Notes under the pieces: model-generated
Told to the model about the DNA's origin: nothing
The model's database searches: none
What the model saw: only the letters and a program-made list of their open reading frames with translations
NCBI GenBank assembly: GCA_016791265.1
Contig: JAEUMY010000016.1
Location: 1 to 51,624 of the forward strand
DNA length: 51,624 bases
Direction of reading: 5' to 3'
From: Betaproteobacteria bacterium
GTDB lineage: Bacteria > Pseudomonadota > Gammaproteobacteria > Burkholderiales > Usitatibacteraceae
Program-made: the position numbers and the translations under genes
Part shown: piece after piece, positions 25,095-34,486 of the stretch
How positions within the stretch are numbered: the stretch's first letter is position 1
Layout of the letters: every line of letters begins with the position of its first letter

Positions 25095-26066
25095 GTGATC
25101 GCGCTGACCACCGGCGAGCCCGCCGGCGTCGGCCCCGAGTTGTGTCTTGCCATCGCCAGCCGGCCGCAACGTGCGCGGCTGGTCCTGCTGGGCGACCGCG
25201 ACATGCTGGCCGCACGCGCAGCCCAGTGCGCCTGGACGTTGCCACCGCTCCCCGACTATCAGCCTGGAACTGACGCGCCCGTATCCCTTGCGAATATTCG
25301 CACCGCAGTCCCCGGTGTCGCGGGCCAGTTGGATGCGCGAAACGCGCGCTACGTGATCGCGCTCTTGGATCGCGCGCGCCAGGGCTGCCAGTCGGGCGAG
25401 TTCGCCGCGATGGTGACCGCTCCCGTCCACAAGGGCGTGATCAACGACGGCGGCATTCCCTTCAGCGGCCACACCGAGTATTTGCAGGCGGCCACCGGCG
25501 CGCCGCATGTCGTCATGCTGCTGGCGGGCACCGTGGACGGCAGAGCGTTGCGCGTCGCGCTCGCCACCACGCATCTGCCGTTGTCCGCTGTGCCCAACGC
25601 CATCACGGCGACGCTGCTTTTCGACACCTTGCGTGTTCTCGACGCCGATCTTCAGAAGCGCTTTGGCATCGCCCGACCGCGAATATTCGCAAGCGGCTTG
25701 AATCCGCACGCCGGCGAAGGCGGGCATCTCGGCCGAGAAGAAATCGAGATCATCGCGCCGGCGCTGGCGAAGGCGCGCGCGGCGGGCATCGATGTCGTCG
25801 GCCCGTTGCCTGCGGACACGCTGTTCTCACCCGACAATCTCGCCGCCGCGGACGCGTTCCTCGTGATGTATCACGACCAGGGCCTGCCGGTGCTGAAGTA
25901 CGCCACCTTCGGCGAAGGCGTGAACATCACGCTGGGGCTCCCCTTCATTCGCACGTCGGTGGATCATGGCACCGCGCTGGACTTGGCCAGCACGGGCAAG
26001 GCGCATGCGGGCAGTCTGCAGGCCGCGCTGGACCTGGCCATCGATCTCGCCACGCTGAACCGCTGA
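25095..26066 (+). CDS. pdxA: 4-hydroxythreonine-4-phosphate dehydrogenase
   Basis: An NAD-dependent enzyme of pyridoxal-phosphate synthesis. The zinc ligands H160, H205 and H260 match E. coli H166, H211 and H266 with a constant offset of six, in TTHLPLS, GLNPHAGEGG and MYHDQGLP. The GTG start gives MIALTTGEPAGVGPE, the family N-terminus, 3 bp after surA. Two exact palindrome copies 389 bp apart are read as ANIR and RIFA, the second directly before the active-site GLNPHAGEGG. Confidence 0.96.
   Translation: MIALTTGEPAGVGPELCLAIASRPQRARLVLLGDRDMLAARAAQCAWTLPPLPDYQPGTDAPVSLANIRTAVPGVAGQLDARNARYVIALLDRARQGCQSGEFAAMVTAPVHKGVINDGGIPFSGHTEYLQAATGAPHVVMLLAGTVDGRALRVALATTHLPLSAVPNAITATLLFDTLRVLDADLQKRFGIARPRIFASGLNPHAGEGGHLGREEIEIIAPALAKARAAGIDVVGPLPADTLFSPDNLAAADAFLVMYHDQGLPVLKYATFGEGVNITLGLPFIRTSVDHGTALDLASTGKAHAGSLQAALDLAIDLATLNR
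25290..25301. repeat. GCGAATATTCGC palindrome, copy 10
   Basis: Exact copy in pdxA, read as ANIR; flanks T/A. Confidence 0.9.
25679..25690. repeat. GCGAATATTCGC palindrome, copy 11
   Basis: Exact copy in pdxA beside the metal-binding GLNPHAG code, read as RIFA; flanks C/A. Confidence 0.9.
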
Positions 26067-26068
26067 CC

Positions 26069-26839
26069 ATGCTGCCGGTTCCCAAGAAGCGGCTGGGGCA
26101 ACACTTCCTCACCGACCGCCACTACATCGACCGCATTGTCGCCGCCATCGCGCCGCAACGCGCGGATCACCTTGTCGAGATCGGCCCCGGCCCCGGCGCG
26201 CTCACCACGCCGCTCGCCGACAAGCTGGATCATCTGCATGTCGTGGAACTGGATCGCGAGCTCGCCACCGCGCTGCGCGAGCGCCATGCGCCCAGTGCGG
26301 TGAGCGTGCATGAGTCCGACGCGCTGGTGTTCGATTTCGCGTCATTGCCCGCGCCACTTCGCGTGACCGGGAACCTGCCCTACAACGTGTCCACCCCACT
26401 CCTGTTTCACATCGCGTCATTCGCGGACCGCATCGTGGACTGCACGTTCATGCTGCAAAAGGAAGTGGTCGACCGCATGGTGGCCGAGCCGGATTCGGCC
26501 GACTATGGGCGGCTGTCGGTGATGCTGCAATATCGCTTTCAGATGCGCCGCCTGTTTCTCGTACCGCCGGGCGCCTTCCACCCGCCACCCAAGGTGGATT
26601 CGGCCATCGTGCGCATGGTGCCGTTGGGGGCGGATCGACTGGGCGCACAGGACGAAGCGCGCTTTGGCGCAGTGGTCCAGGCCGCCTTCGGCCAGCGCCG
26701 CAAAATGCTGCGCAATACGCTGAAGGCGTTGGTGACCGCGGAGGCGTTTGACCGTGCCGGCATCGACAGCCAACGCCGCGCCGAGACCTTGTCGGTCGCG
26801 GAATTCGTGGCGCTGAGCGACTCGGCGCCGCCTGGCTAG
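26069..26839 (+). CDS. rsmA: 16S rRNA dimethyladenosine transferase
   Basis: Dimethylates A1518 and A1519 of 16S rRNA late in small-subunit assembly. It has KKRLGQHFLTDRHYIDRIV at the N-terminus, the SAM motif VEIGPGPGALT, and the catalytic NLPYN. Length 256. It starts 2 bp after pdxA and ends the lptD-surA-pdxA-rsmA run. Its TAG stop shares the palindrome CTAG (26836-26839) with the stop of the convergent metallopeptidase gene. Confidence 0.97.
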   Translation: MLPVPKKRLGQHFLTDRHYIDRIVAAIAPQRADHLVEIGPGPGALTTPLADKLDHLHVVELDRELATALRERHAPSAVSVHESDALVFDFASLPAPLRVTGNLPYNVSTPLLFHIASFADRIVDCTFMLQKEVVDRMVAEPDSADYGRLSVMLQYRFQMRRLFLVPPGAFHPPPKVDSAIVRMVPLGADRLGAQDEARFGAVVQAAFGQRRKMLRNTLKALVTAEAFDRAGIDSQRRAETLSVAEFVALSDSAPPG

Positions 26840-27564
26840 AACGCGCGGTACAACGGGTCCTGCTGCTCCAGCGCCTCACGCAGCCGCTTGAAGTCCGGAC
26901 ACATTCTCCCCACTTCGGCCCAGAACGCCGGCGAGTGATTCATCTGGCGCAGGTGCGCCAGCTCGTGGCAGATCACATAATCGATGATCGCCGGCGGCGC
27001 TTTCATGAGCCGCCATGCCAGCCGCACTTCGCGCCGCACATTGCAACTGCCCCAGCGGCCGAGCGCGTTCGACAGCATGACACGGGGAATGGGATAGCCA
27101 TGCAGACGGGCGAAATGGAACGCGCGCTGCGCGAGATAGGGCAGCGCCTCGCGCCGATACCAGGCGATGACAAGCTTCGCGACCCGCACCGGCGAGGCGT
27201 CGCGACAAGCCACCAGCAAGTCGTCGCCCGCGCGCTCGACGCCTTCCAGCCTTTCGGTCGCGATCAGCCGCAAGCGAATATTCGCACCCAAGAGCGGCAG
27301 CACTTCTCCGTCTTCCCAGCGCGTCACATGCACGGGCCGCGCGGCCCACTCGGCGAGTTTCTTCAGCACCCAGCGTTCATGTTCGATGAGGATGCGGTCG
27401 ATGTCTGTCTGCGGCGTGAGCAGCGCGGAGGTGACGGCCAGCCCGCGATGATCGATGCGCAGGCTGATGCCGCGCTTGCCGCGTTTGCGCACGAGCAGGT
27501 AGTCCACCTCGCGGCCGGCCAGCGCGATCGCGCGCGGTGCGCCGGTCGGATCAGAACGCGGCAT
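26836..27564 (-). CDS. YgjP-like zinc metallopeptidase (DUF45)
   Basis: A 242-residue protein of the YgjP/M48-related family. The metal site is clear: H200-E-L-A-H204 in VICHELAHLRQMNHSPAFW, with the third ligand probably H210. The WGSCN segment is also typical. No signal peptide is visible, so it is cytosolic; the substrate is unknown. ATG 27564 overlaps the plsC end by 14 bp, and an earlier in-frame ATG would overlap more. Last gene of the long minus-strand run from miaB. One exact palindrome copy is read as ANIR. Confidence 0.88.
   Translation of the reverse strand: MPRSDPTGAPRAIALAGREVDYLLVRKRGKRGISLRIDHRGLAVTSALLTPQTDIDRILIEHERWVLKKLAEWAARPVHVTRWEDGEVLPLLGANIRLRLIATERLEGVERAGDDLLVACRDASPVRVAKLVIAWYRREALPYLAQRAFHFARLHGYPIPRVMLSNALGRWGSCNVRREVRLAWRLMKAPPAIIDYVICHELAHLRQMNHSPAFWAEVGRMCPDFKRLREALEQQDPLYRAF
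27274..27285. repeat. GCGAATATTCGC palindrome, copy 12
   Basis: Exact copy in the YgjP-like gene, read as ANIR; flanks A/A. Confidence 0.9.
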
Positions 27565-28288
27565 CGTTGCCTGCGTACAGGTGGGGAGAGATGCGGGCCA
27601 TCTCGCCTTCAATCCACACTTCCACCTCGGCGTTCAGCTCCTCGGCCGACTTGCCTGTCGATGGGATGGGCGGGCCGAAGCGCACTTGGATGACACCCGG
27701 TTTCTTGACGAATGCATAGCGTCCCCAAACTTCTCCCGCATTCAATGCCACGGGCAGGACTTCGGCATTCGCCGCCACGGCCAGCAGTGCGCCGCCCAGG
27801 CCGAAGCGCTTCCGCTTGCCCGGCGCCACGCGCGTGCCCTCCGGAAAAATCACCACCCAGATGCCGTCCTTGAGCCGCACGCGGCCATGGTCCACGATCT
27901 GGTCTCGCGCCTGGCGGCCGCTGGAGCGATCAATCGGAATCGCGCGCAGGATGTAGAGGCACCAGCCGACAACGGGGAGCCACAGAAGCTCCTTCTTGAT
28001 GATCCAGCCCGCCGGCGGAAGATGCGTCAGCAGGAAGAGCGTTTCCCACGCGGACTGGTGCTTCGACAGAACCACGACCGGATGCGCGGGGATATGCGCC
28101 TCGCCCCGCACCTCGTGCCGGATGCCGCAGGTGATGCGCACCCACGCCAGCACCCAACGGCCCCAGGCCTGGGCCATGCGATAGGACGGCGCGAAACCGA
28201 ACGGCCGCGCGGCGAACACGAGAATGCCAAAGAACGGCGTGAAGCCCAGCACGCCCACGAAAAAGGCCAGCGAGCGCAGATAGAGCAT
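27551..28288 (-). CDS. plsC: 1-acyl-sn-glycerol-3-phosphate acyltransferase
   Basis: Adds the second acyl chain to make phosphatidic acid at the inner membrane. The N-terminal hydrophobic segment (about 5-27) anchors it. Block I reads SKHQSAWET, an H(x)4E form in place of the usual H(x)4D; block III FPEGTRVAPG is normal, and LPVALNAG is block IV. Seven bp separate it from gmhB. The Glu variant is known to me in proteobacterial relatives, so the enzyme is probably active. Confidence 0.92.
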   Translation of the reverse strand: MLYLRSLAFFVGVLGFTPFFGILVFAARPFGFAPSYRMAQAWGRWVLAWVRITCGIRHEVRGEAHIPAHPVVVLSKHQSAWETLFLLTHLPPAGWIIKKELLWLPVVGWCLYILRAIPIDRSSGRQARDQIVDHGRVRLKDGIWVVIFPEGTRVAPGKRKRFGLGGALLAVAANAEVLPVALNAGEVWGRYAFVKKPGVIQVRFGPPIPSTGKSAEELNAEVEVWIEGEMARISPHLYAGNDAAF

Positions 28289-28295
28289 GGTCGCG

Positions 28296-28844
28296 TCAGG
28301 CCTCGATGAGGTGATCGGCCGCCGCCGCGAGATCGGCGAACACCAGCGTCTTCTTCGGCAGCCCGCCTTCGGCCTGGGTCTTCCCGCCCTTGCCGGTCAA
28401 CACGAGATACGTCGAGCAGCCCATCGCGGCACCCGCCTGCAAATCGCGCAGCGAATCGCCGACACAGGGCACGCCCGTCAATTTGGTGTTGAAGCGCTTC
28501 TCGATCTCCTCGTACATGCCGGTCTTGGGTTTGCGGCAGTTGCAGTTCTCATCAGCCGTGTGCGGGCAGAAGAACAGCGCGTCAATGCGGCCACCTTGAC
28601 GAAACACCAGCTCCATCATCTTGTCGTTGATGGCGCAGAGGGTCGCCATGTCGAAGAGACCGCGACCGATGCCGGACTGGTTGGTGGCGACGACCACGCG
28701 GTAGCCATTGCGATTCAGCCGCGCGATGGCCTCGATCGAACCGGGGATGGGCTTCCACTCCGCAGGCGACTTGATGTACGCGTCGCTGTCGAAATTGATG
28801 ACGCCGTCGCGGTCGAGGATGATGAGTTTCAGGGGCAGGTTCAT
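28296..28844 (-). CDS. gmhB: D,D-heptose 1,7-bisphosphate 7-phosphatase
   Basis: A HAD phosphatase that makes heptose-1-phosphate for the ADP-heptose of LPS inner core. It starts MNLPLKLIILDRDGVIN with the nucleophile Asp in DRDGVIN. It has the GmhB-specific zinc loop CPHTADENCNCRKPKTGM and the HAD motif GDSLRDLQAGAAMG. Upstream in-frame ATGs would enter the low-complexity gap and are rejected. Length 182. It lies between glyS and plsC. Confidence 0.94.
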   Translation of the reverse strand: MNLPLKLIILDRDGVINFDSDAYIKSPAEWKPIPGSIEAIARLNRNGYRVVVATNQSGIGRGLFDMATLCAINDKMMELVFRQGGRIDALFFCPHTADENCNCRKPKTGMYEEIEKRFNTKLTGVPCVGDSLRDLQAGAAMGCSTYLVLTGKGGKTQAEGGLPKKTLVFADLAAAADHLIEA

Positions 28845-28929
28845 AGCTTGAGCGACGCCGGGCAGCCCCAAGTCGCGGAGCCTCCCCCAGTGGGGGTGGC
28901 GAACAGAGTGAGCCGGGGGGCGCCTTTCG
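28845..28929. other. GC-rich gap with hairpin between glyS and gmhB
   Basis: The gap holds CCCCC-AGT-GGGGG (28884-28896) extended by two further pairs, and a GGGGGG run. No T run follows, so it is not a clear terminator. It resembles the small GC-rich intergenic inverted repeats of betaproteobacteria, but only one copy was noticed here. Confidence 0.35.
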
Positions 28930-31029
28930 TCATGCGGCGAGTTTCGAGAGGTCCGCAACCCTGTTCATCGCATCACGCAATTCGCGCAACAGTGCCAGAC
29001 GATTGTTGCGAATATTCGCATCCTCCGCGTTGACCATCACCTGGTCGAAGAACGCGTCCACCGGCGCCTTCAACGCGGCGAAGGACTTGAGGTAGCCGGC
29101 GTAGTCGTTGGCCGCGAAGAGCGCATCCGCCATTGGCGTGGTGCGCTGCAACGCGGACCACAACTCACGTTCCGCGCTCTCCACCATGCGCGCACTGTCC
29201 GGCTTGGCATCCGCGACGGGCGCGGACTTCTTCAGGATGTTGGCGACCCGCTTGTTGGCGGCGGCCAGACTCACCGCCTCGGGGAGCGCGGTGAAGCTCT
29301 TCACCGCCGCGAGCCGCAGCGGGAATTCGCCCCAGCGCGGTCTAACGGTCACGACGGCGTCGACCTCCAGGGCGCTGTAGCCCTGGTCGCGCAGATAGCC
29401 GATGAGGCGGTCGAAAACATAGCTCGCCAGCTTGTCGCCCGCATCGGCTTGCGCGCTCGGGAACGCGGAGAGGGCCTGCTTCACGAGATCGGGCACCGAG
29501 AGCGGCAGATCCTTTTCAATCAACATGCGGATGACGCCCAACGCATGGCGGCGCAATGCGAACGGGTCCTTGTCGCCGGTCGGCTCCTGGCCGATGGAGA
29601 AAAGACCCGCCAGCGTTTCCAACTTGTCCGCCAGTGCGACCGCGAGACTCACCGGATGCGCGGGCAGCGCGTCGCCGGAGAAACGCGGCTGATAATGCCG
29701 CGCGATGGCATCGGCCACCTCGGGCGCTTCGCCATCGTGGAGCGCGTAGTAGCGGCCCATCGTGCCCTGCAGCTCCGGGAATTCGCCCACCATGTCGGTG
29801 ACGAGATCGCATTTGGCAAGCCGCGCCGCGCGCTCGGCCTTGGCCGCATCGGCGCCCAGCAAAGTCGCAATGGCGCCGGCCAACTTCGCCACGCGCTCGG
29901 TGCGCTCAAGCTGCGTGCCGAGCTTGTTGTGATACACGACGCTGGCGAGTTTCGCCATGCGGTCGGCGAGCTTGGTCTTCTTGTCGGTGTTGAAGAAGAA
30001 GCGCGCATCCGACAGGCGCGGACGCACCACGCGCTCGTTGCCAAGAACGATGTTGGCAGGGTCGGCCAGAACCATGTTGCTCACGATGAGAAAGCGCGAC
30101 GACAGACTGCCGTCGGCATGGAACAGCGGGAAGTACTTCTGGTTCTGCTTCATCGTGAGAATGAGGCATTCCGCCGGCACTTCCAGGAACTCCGCCTCGA
30201 AGCTGCCGACATAGACCGCCGGATACTCGACCAACGCCGTCACCTCATCCAGCAGCGCCGCGTAGTCTTCACGCGGGCCGAGTGAGTTGCCGGTTTCCTC
30301 CGCCCGCTCGCGCAGGAGTTTTTCGATGCGAGAACGGCGATCCTCGAAGCTGGCGATGACATGGCCTTCTTGGTCCAGCCGTTGCGAATACTCGCTGGTG
30401 TCTTTCAACTCGATTGCCGCACCGCCCTGGAAGCGATGCCCCTGAACCGTGCGGCCCGCCTTGAGGCCGAGGACTTCGATGTCCAGCACCTCGCTGCCGT
30501 GCAACGCCGCCAGCCCGTGCGCGGGCCGGACGAACTTGACAGTGGTTTCGCCATCGGTGAGCTGATAGCTCATGACCTTTGGGATGGGCAGCTTGGCGAT
30601 ACTGTCCAGCAAAGCGGCCTGCGCGGCATCTGCCAGCTTCGCACCCGGCAGATCGACCGATGCGAACACGGTCTCCGTACCGCCTTCGTCGCGGCGCTCC
30701 AGCTTGCCTAAGCTATCGGCAGGCAGCCCTTCTTTTTCCAACCGCTTCAGCAGCGCCGGCGTGGCCTGACCCTGCGCGTCGAACGCGACCTTGGCCGGCA
30801 TGAGCTTGCGCACCTCGGTGCGGTCTGGCGCCTTGTCGCGAATATTCGCAAGCAAGACACCCAGGCGCCGCGGCGTTGCGAATGTTCGCACAGGAGCTTC
30901 GCCTTCGATGAGACCTGACTTCTTCAGGCCATCGTGAATGCCCTGGGCAAAGGCATCGCCTAGTTTCTGCAAGGCCTTGGGCGGCAATTCCTCGGTAAAG
31001 AGTTCAATCAGCAGCGGCGCAGTCGTCAT
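28930..31029 (-). CDS. glyS: glycyl-tRNA synthetase beta subunit
   Basis: The 699-residue beta chain of the alpha2beta2 GlyRS, with the N-terminal LLIELFTEELPPKAL, the FATPRRLGVLL segment, the GEFPELQGTMGRYYALHDGE motif, the HD-like domain, and the C-terminal anticodon-binding region. It follows glyQ by 2 bp. Two exact copies of the palindrome (29008 and 30838, both ANIR) and two one-mismatch copies (30384, 30878) lie in it, the most in any gene of the window. Confidence 0.97.
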   Translation of the reverse strand: MTTAPLLIELFTEELPPKALQKLGDAFAQGIHDGLKKSGLIEGEAPVRTFATPRRLGVLLANIRDKAPDRTEVRKLMPAKVAFDAQGQATPALLKRLEKEGLPADSLGKLERRDEGGTETVFASVDLPGAKLADAAQAALLDSIAKLPIPKVMSYQLTDGETTVKFVRPAHGLAALHGSEVLDIEVLGLKAGRTVQGHRFQGGAAIELKDTSEYSQRLDQEGHVIASFEDRRSRIEKLLRERAEETGNSLGPREDYAALLDEVTALVEYPAVYVGSFEAEFLEVPAECLILTMKQNQKYFPLFHADGSLSSRFLIVSNMVLADPANIVLGNERVVRPRLSDARFFFNTDKKTKLADRMAKLASVVYHNKLGTQLERTERVAKLAGAIATLLGADAAKAERAARLAKCDLVTDMVGEFPELQGTMGRYYALHDGEAPEVADAIARHYQPRFSGDALPAHPVSLAVALADKLETLAGLFSIGQEPTGDKDPFALRRHALGVIRMLIEKDLPLSVPDLVKQALSAFPSAQADAGDKLASYVFDRLIGYLRDQGYSALEVDAVVTVRPRWGEFPLRLAAVKSFTALPEAVSLAAANKRVANILKKSAPVADAKPDSARMVESAERELWSALQRTTPMADALFAANDYAGYLKSFAALKAPVDAFFDQVMVNAEDANIRNNRLALLRELRDAMNRVADLSKLAA
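29008..29019. repeat. GCGAATATTCGC palindrome, copy 13
   Basis: Exact copy near the 3' end of glyS, read as ANIR; flanks T/A. Confidence 0.9.
30384..30395. repeat. palindrome variant GCGAATACTCGC
   Basis: One mismatch in the centre, in glyS, read as EYS. Confidence 0.5.
30838..30849. repeat. GCGAATATTCGC palindrome, copy 14
   Basis: Exact copy in glyS, read as ANIR; flanks C/A. Confidence 0.9.
30878..30889. repeat. palindrome variant GCGAATGTTCGC
   Basis: One central mismatch, 40 bp centre to centre from copy 14 in glyS; flanks T/A as in the consensus. Confidence 0.5.
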
Positions 31030-31031
31030 GA

Positions 31032-31946
31032 TCAGGCCGCCTTCTGCTTGGGTGCATGCAGCATGGGAAAGCCCAGCCGCTCGCGGGATTCGTAATAGCT
31101 CTGCGCCACAGCGCGCGCCAGATTGCGGATGCGGCCGATGTACGCCGCGCGCTCGGTCACCGAAATCGCGCCGCGCGCATCCAGCAGGTTGAACGTGTGC
31201 GCGGCCTTCAACACCTGCTCGTACGCCGGCAGGGCGAGTTGCTGTTCCATGAGGTATTTCGCCTGCTTCTCGTGATCGCCGAAGTGCGCGAGCAGCATGG
31301 CGACATCGGAATGCTCGAAGTTGTAGGTCGACTGCTCGACTTCGTTCTGGTGGAACACGTCACCATAAGTGAGGCGGCGCTTCACGCCGTTTTCCATCCA
31401 CTCGGTCCACACGAGGTCGTAGACGTTCTCCACGCCCTGCAGATACATGGCCAGACGCTCCAGGCCATAGGTGATTTCGCCGGTGATGGGCTTGCAGTCC
31501 AGGCCACCCACCTGCTGAAAGTACGTGAACTGGGTGACTTCCATGCCGTTCAGCCAGACCTCCCAGCCCAAACCCCAGGCGCCCAGCGTCGGATTCTCCC
31601 AGTCGTCTTCGACGAAACGCACGTCGTTCTGCTTGGTGTCCAGTCCCAGCGCCTCCAGCGAGCCGACGTACAGCTCAAGAATATTGGGCGGCGACGGCTT
31701 CAGCACCACCTGGTACTGGTAGTAGTGCTGCATGCGGTTGGGGTTTTCGGCATAGCGGCCGTCCTTGGGTCGGCGCGAGGGCTGAACGTAGGCGGCGCGC
31801 CACGGCTCCGGTCCCAGCGCGCGCAGAAACGTGGCGGTGTGCGAGGTGCCCGCGCCCACTTCCATGTCGTACGGTTGCAGCAGGGCGCAACCCTGCCGAT
31901 CCCAGTAGTCCTGGAGTTTGAGAATGACCTGCTGGAAGGTGAGCAT
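31032..31946 (-). CDS. glyQ: glycyl-tRNA synthetase alpha subunit
   Basis: The catalytic class II chain of GlyRS. The start [20 protein letters not shown] is the family N-terminus; an upstream in-frame ATG is rejected. It also has [19 protein letters not shown] and [20 protein letters not shown] motif 2 (here YAENPNR) and the [20 protein letters not shown] motif 3. Length 304. It precedes glyS by 2 bp and follows lnt by 34 bp. Confidence 0.98.
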   Translation of the reverse strand: MLTFQQVILKLQDYWDRQGCALLQPYDMEVGAGTSHTATFLRALGPEPWRAAYVQPSRRPKDGRYAENPNRMQHYYQYQVVLKPSPPNILELYVGSLEALGLDTKQNDVRFVEDDWENPTLGAWGLGWEVWLNGMEVTQFTYFQQVGGLDCKPITGEITYGLERLAMYLQGVENVYDLVWTEWMENGVKRRLTYGDVFHQNEVEQSTYNFEHSDVAMLLAHFGDHEKQAKYLMEQQLALPAYEQVLKAAHTFNLLDARGAISVTERAAYIGRIRNLARAVAQSYYESRERLGFPMLHAPKQKAA

Positions 31947-31980
31947 GAAAAGACGCGCCGGACAGAGCAAAGCGCGAATT

Positions 31981-33558
31981 TTACCGGGTTTCGCCTCGGC
32001 CCCGAGGCGCGCTTGCGCCGGCAAAGATGAACACACAGAGCGAAAACGCGAGGATGAGGCCGATCAGCACCGGCCAGTCGCCCCAGCGCGCGAAAGGCGT
32101 CAGCCCGACGCGGCCCTGGGCCTCGAGGTTCAACACGCCGGCCTGGTGCTGCGGCAGCACGCCCACGGCGCGGCCGCGTTCATCGATAGCGCCGGTGACG
32201 CCGGTGTTGGTGGCGCGCAGCATCCAGCGCGAAGTCTCCAGGGAACGCATCTGCGACATCTGAAAATGCTGATCCGCCGCCCACGAGCGGCCGAACCACG
32301 CGACGTTGCTGACGTTCACCAGCAGCGTGGCGTCCGGCAGCGCGCGAGTGATCTCGGCGCCGAAGGCATCCTCATAGCAAATATTCGCCGCGACCTTCTG
32401 ATCGACCACGAGAAACGGCTTCTGCACCGCGTCACCGCGCGCGAAATCGGTCAAGGGAATCTTGAGAATTTTCAACACCCAGCCGAAGCCTGGGGGAATG
32501 TATTCGCCGAATGGCACGAGATGGGACTTGCGGTAGCGCGCGGCCTCGCCCTCGACGCCCCCCACCATCGCGACCGCGTTGTAGTAGTCGTAAGCGCCCT
32601 CGGCAGCGGTGCGCTCGACCGTGCCCAGCAGAATGCGCGAGCCCTTCGCCTCGGCATGCCGTTTGAGGTCGGCGAGATAGCCAGGCGGAATCTGGTCGAA
32701 AAACAGTGGCAACGCTGTTTCCGGCAGGACGATGAGCTGGGCATCGCTTGCCAGCACCCTCTCTCGATACATGGCGAGCGTGGCGGCGCGCACTTCCTGC
32801 ATCCACTTGCGATCCTGCGACACGTTGCCCTGCAGCAAGGAGACGCGAATGGGTTTGCCCGCGGGCTCGGACCATGTCACCTGGGTCAAGCTCAGTCCGC
32901 CGACGACCAGAGCGCCGCACACGGCGAGACTGATGCCCGCCGCTCGCGGCCGCGTGCGTCGTGTGCCGAACGCGTACACCACGAGCCCTGCCTGCGACGC
33001 GAGCAACCAACCCACTCCGAACACGCCAACCAACGGCGCGAATCCGGCCAACCAGCCGGCCGGCGCGTGGCTGTAGCCGATGCTGAGCCAGGGAAAGCCG
33101 GTGAAGAGCCACGCGCGCAACCATTCCGTCGCCGTCCACGCGGCAGGCAAGAGTAGCGATAGCGTGACCGCATCGGACAGCCCTCGCCGCGCACGCAGCC
33201 ACATGGCGAAGCCCGAGGCCAGCGCCGTGAAAAGCGAGAGATAGAGCGCGAAAAGGAAGGTCGCCAGCGCGGCGAGCGGCATGAGCATTTGCCCATACAC
33301 GTGCAGGCTGACATACACCCAGCTCACGCCGACCAGAAAGAAGCCCAACCCGAAACTCATGCCCGCGAATGCGGCGCGCTGCCACGACGGCGCGCGCAGG
33401 GTCAGCACCATCCAGCCCGCCATGGCGGCGAGCAAGAGGAGCGGCAGGCCCAGCGGCGCGAAAGCCAGCGCGCCGACCGCGCCCGCGATCAGGCCGATTG
33501 CGAATATTCGCAACTTCTCCCACCCGCCAGAGGTGGCAGGCGCCGGCGTTGCGCGCAT
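31981..33558 (-). CDS. lnt: apolipoprotein N-acyltransferase
   Basis: Adds the third acyl chain to lipoproteins in the inner membrane, a step needed for Lol sorting of proteins such as MltA and LolB. Several membrane segments (about residues 18-225) are followed by a nitrilase domain with the triad E280 (LPETALP), K344 ([13 protein letters not shown]) and C394 (ANICYEDAF). It lies 6 bp after corC, as in E. coli. An exact palindrome copy lies in the code for the first membrane segment; a near copy (GCAAATATTCGC) abuts the catalytic Cys codon region. Confidence 0.96.
   Translation of the reverse strand: MRATPAPATSGGWEKLRIFAIGLIAGAVGALAFAPLGLPLLLLAAMAGWMVLTLRAPSWQRAAFAGMSFGLGFFLVGVSWVYVSLHVYGQMLMPLAALATFLFALYLSLFTALASGFAMWLRARRGLSDAVTLSLLLPAAWTATEWLRAWLFTGFPWLSIGYSHAPAGWLAGFAPLVGVFGVGWLLASQAGLVVYAFGTRRTRPRAAGISLAVCGALVVGGLSLTQVTWSEPAGKPIRVSLLQGNVSQDRKWMQEVRAATLAMYRERVLASDAQLIVLPETALPLFFDQIPPGYLADLKRHAEAKGSRILLGTVERTAAEGAYDYYNAVAMVGGVEGEAARYRKSHLVPFGEYIPPGFGWVLKILKIPLTDFARGDAVQKPFLVVDQKVAANICYEDAFGAEITRALPDATLLVNVSNVAWFGRSWAADQHFQMSQMRSLETSRWMLRATNTGVTGAIDERGRAVGVLPQHQAGVLNLEAQGRVGLTPFARWGDWPVLIGLILAFSLCVFIFAGASAPRGRGETR
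32377..32388. repeat. palindrome variant GCAAATATTCGC
   Basis: One mismatch, in lnt, covering the AANIC residues that include the catalytic Cys surroundings. Confidence 0.5.
33500..33511. repeat. GCGAATATTCGC palindrome, copy 15
   Basis: Exact copy in lnt near its start, read as RIFA; flanks T/A. Confidence 0.9.
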
Positions 33559-33564
33559 CGTGGA

Positions 33565-34434
33565 TCAGTCCCGCTCGGCTTCGGCCGCTGGCGGCGTCGC
33601 GGCGGCATCGGATGCGACCTTCACCCGATCGACCAGCAGCGAGTGGATCTTGCGACTGTCCGCCCGCAGCACCTGGAAGGTGAAGCCTTCCAGCGCGCAG
33701 ACTTCGCCGCGCTTGGGCACGCGGCCGAACTTCTTGATGACGAGTCCACCCACGGTGTCGAACGCCTCATCGGAAAACTTGCTGCCGAAATGCTCGTTGA
33801 AATCGACGATCTCGGTGATGGCCTTGACCCGATACTTGCCGGTCTTGTCCTGCAGGATGTTGTCCTCGGTCTCGTCGAAGTCGTACTCGTCCTCGATATC
33901 GCCGACGATCTGCTCCAGCACGTCCTCGATGGTGATGAGGCCGGACACGCCGCCGTATTCGTCGACCACGATGGCGATGTGGTTGCGGTTGGCGCGGAAT
34001 TCCTTCAAGAGCACATTGAGGCGCTTGGCCTCGGGGATGAACACGGCAGGCCGCAGCATTTCGCGCACATCGAAATCCTGGCGCGAGTAGTAGAGCAGCA
34101 GGTCCTTGGCCAGCAGGATGCCGATGACATTGTCCTTGGAGTCCTCGTAGACGGGAAAGCGCGAGTGCGCGGTCTCGATGACGAAGGGGATGAACTCCTC
34201 CGGGCTGTCGGCCACGTTGATCATGTCCATCTGGGCGCGGGGGATCATGACATCGCGCACCTGGGACTCGGACACTTGCAGCACGCCTTCGATCATCGAG
34301 AGCGCCTCGGCGTCCAGCAATTGCCGCTCGAACGCGGAATGCAACAGCTCGATCAGCTGGTCGCGGTCCTCCGGCTCACGGAGCAGCAGGGAGGAGAGGC
34401 GTTCCAGCAATGTCGGGCGAGGCGAATCTTCCAT
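33565..34434 (-). CDS. corC: CBS-domain protein of the CorC/HlyC family
   Basis: A 289-residue cytosolic protein with two CBS domains (about 65-125 and 130-185: VRDVMIPRAQMDMI, HIAIVVDEYGGVSGLITIED) and a C-terminal CorC_HlyC domain (about 200-275: DTVGGLVIKKFGRVPKRGE). E. coli YbeX is tied to Mg2+/Co2+ efflux and ribosome assembly. It stands in the conserved miaB-ybeZ-ybeY-ybeX-lnt order, supporting the YbeX identity over the membrane-bound relatives. Confidence 0.94.
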   Translation of the reverse strand: MEDSPRPTLLERLSSLLLREPEDRDQLIELLHSAFERQLLDAEALSMIEGVLQVSESQVRDVMIPRAQMDMINVADSPEEFIPFVIETAHSRFPVYEDSKDNVIGILLAKDLLLYYSRQDFDVREMLRPAVFIPEAKRLNVLLKEFRANRNHIAIVVDEYGGVSGLITIEDVLEQIVGDIEDEYDFDETEDNILQDKTGKYRVKAITEIVDFNEHFGSKFSDEAFDTVGGLVIKKFGRVPKRGEVCALEGFTFQVLRADSRKIHSLLVDRVKVASDAAATPPAAEAERD

Positions 34435-34486
34435 CAGGGTGTGGCCGGTGATGCGATGCGGCTAATCTATCACGCTGGCATGACAA

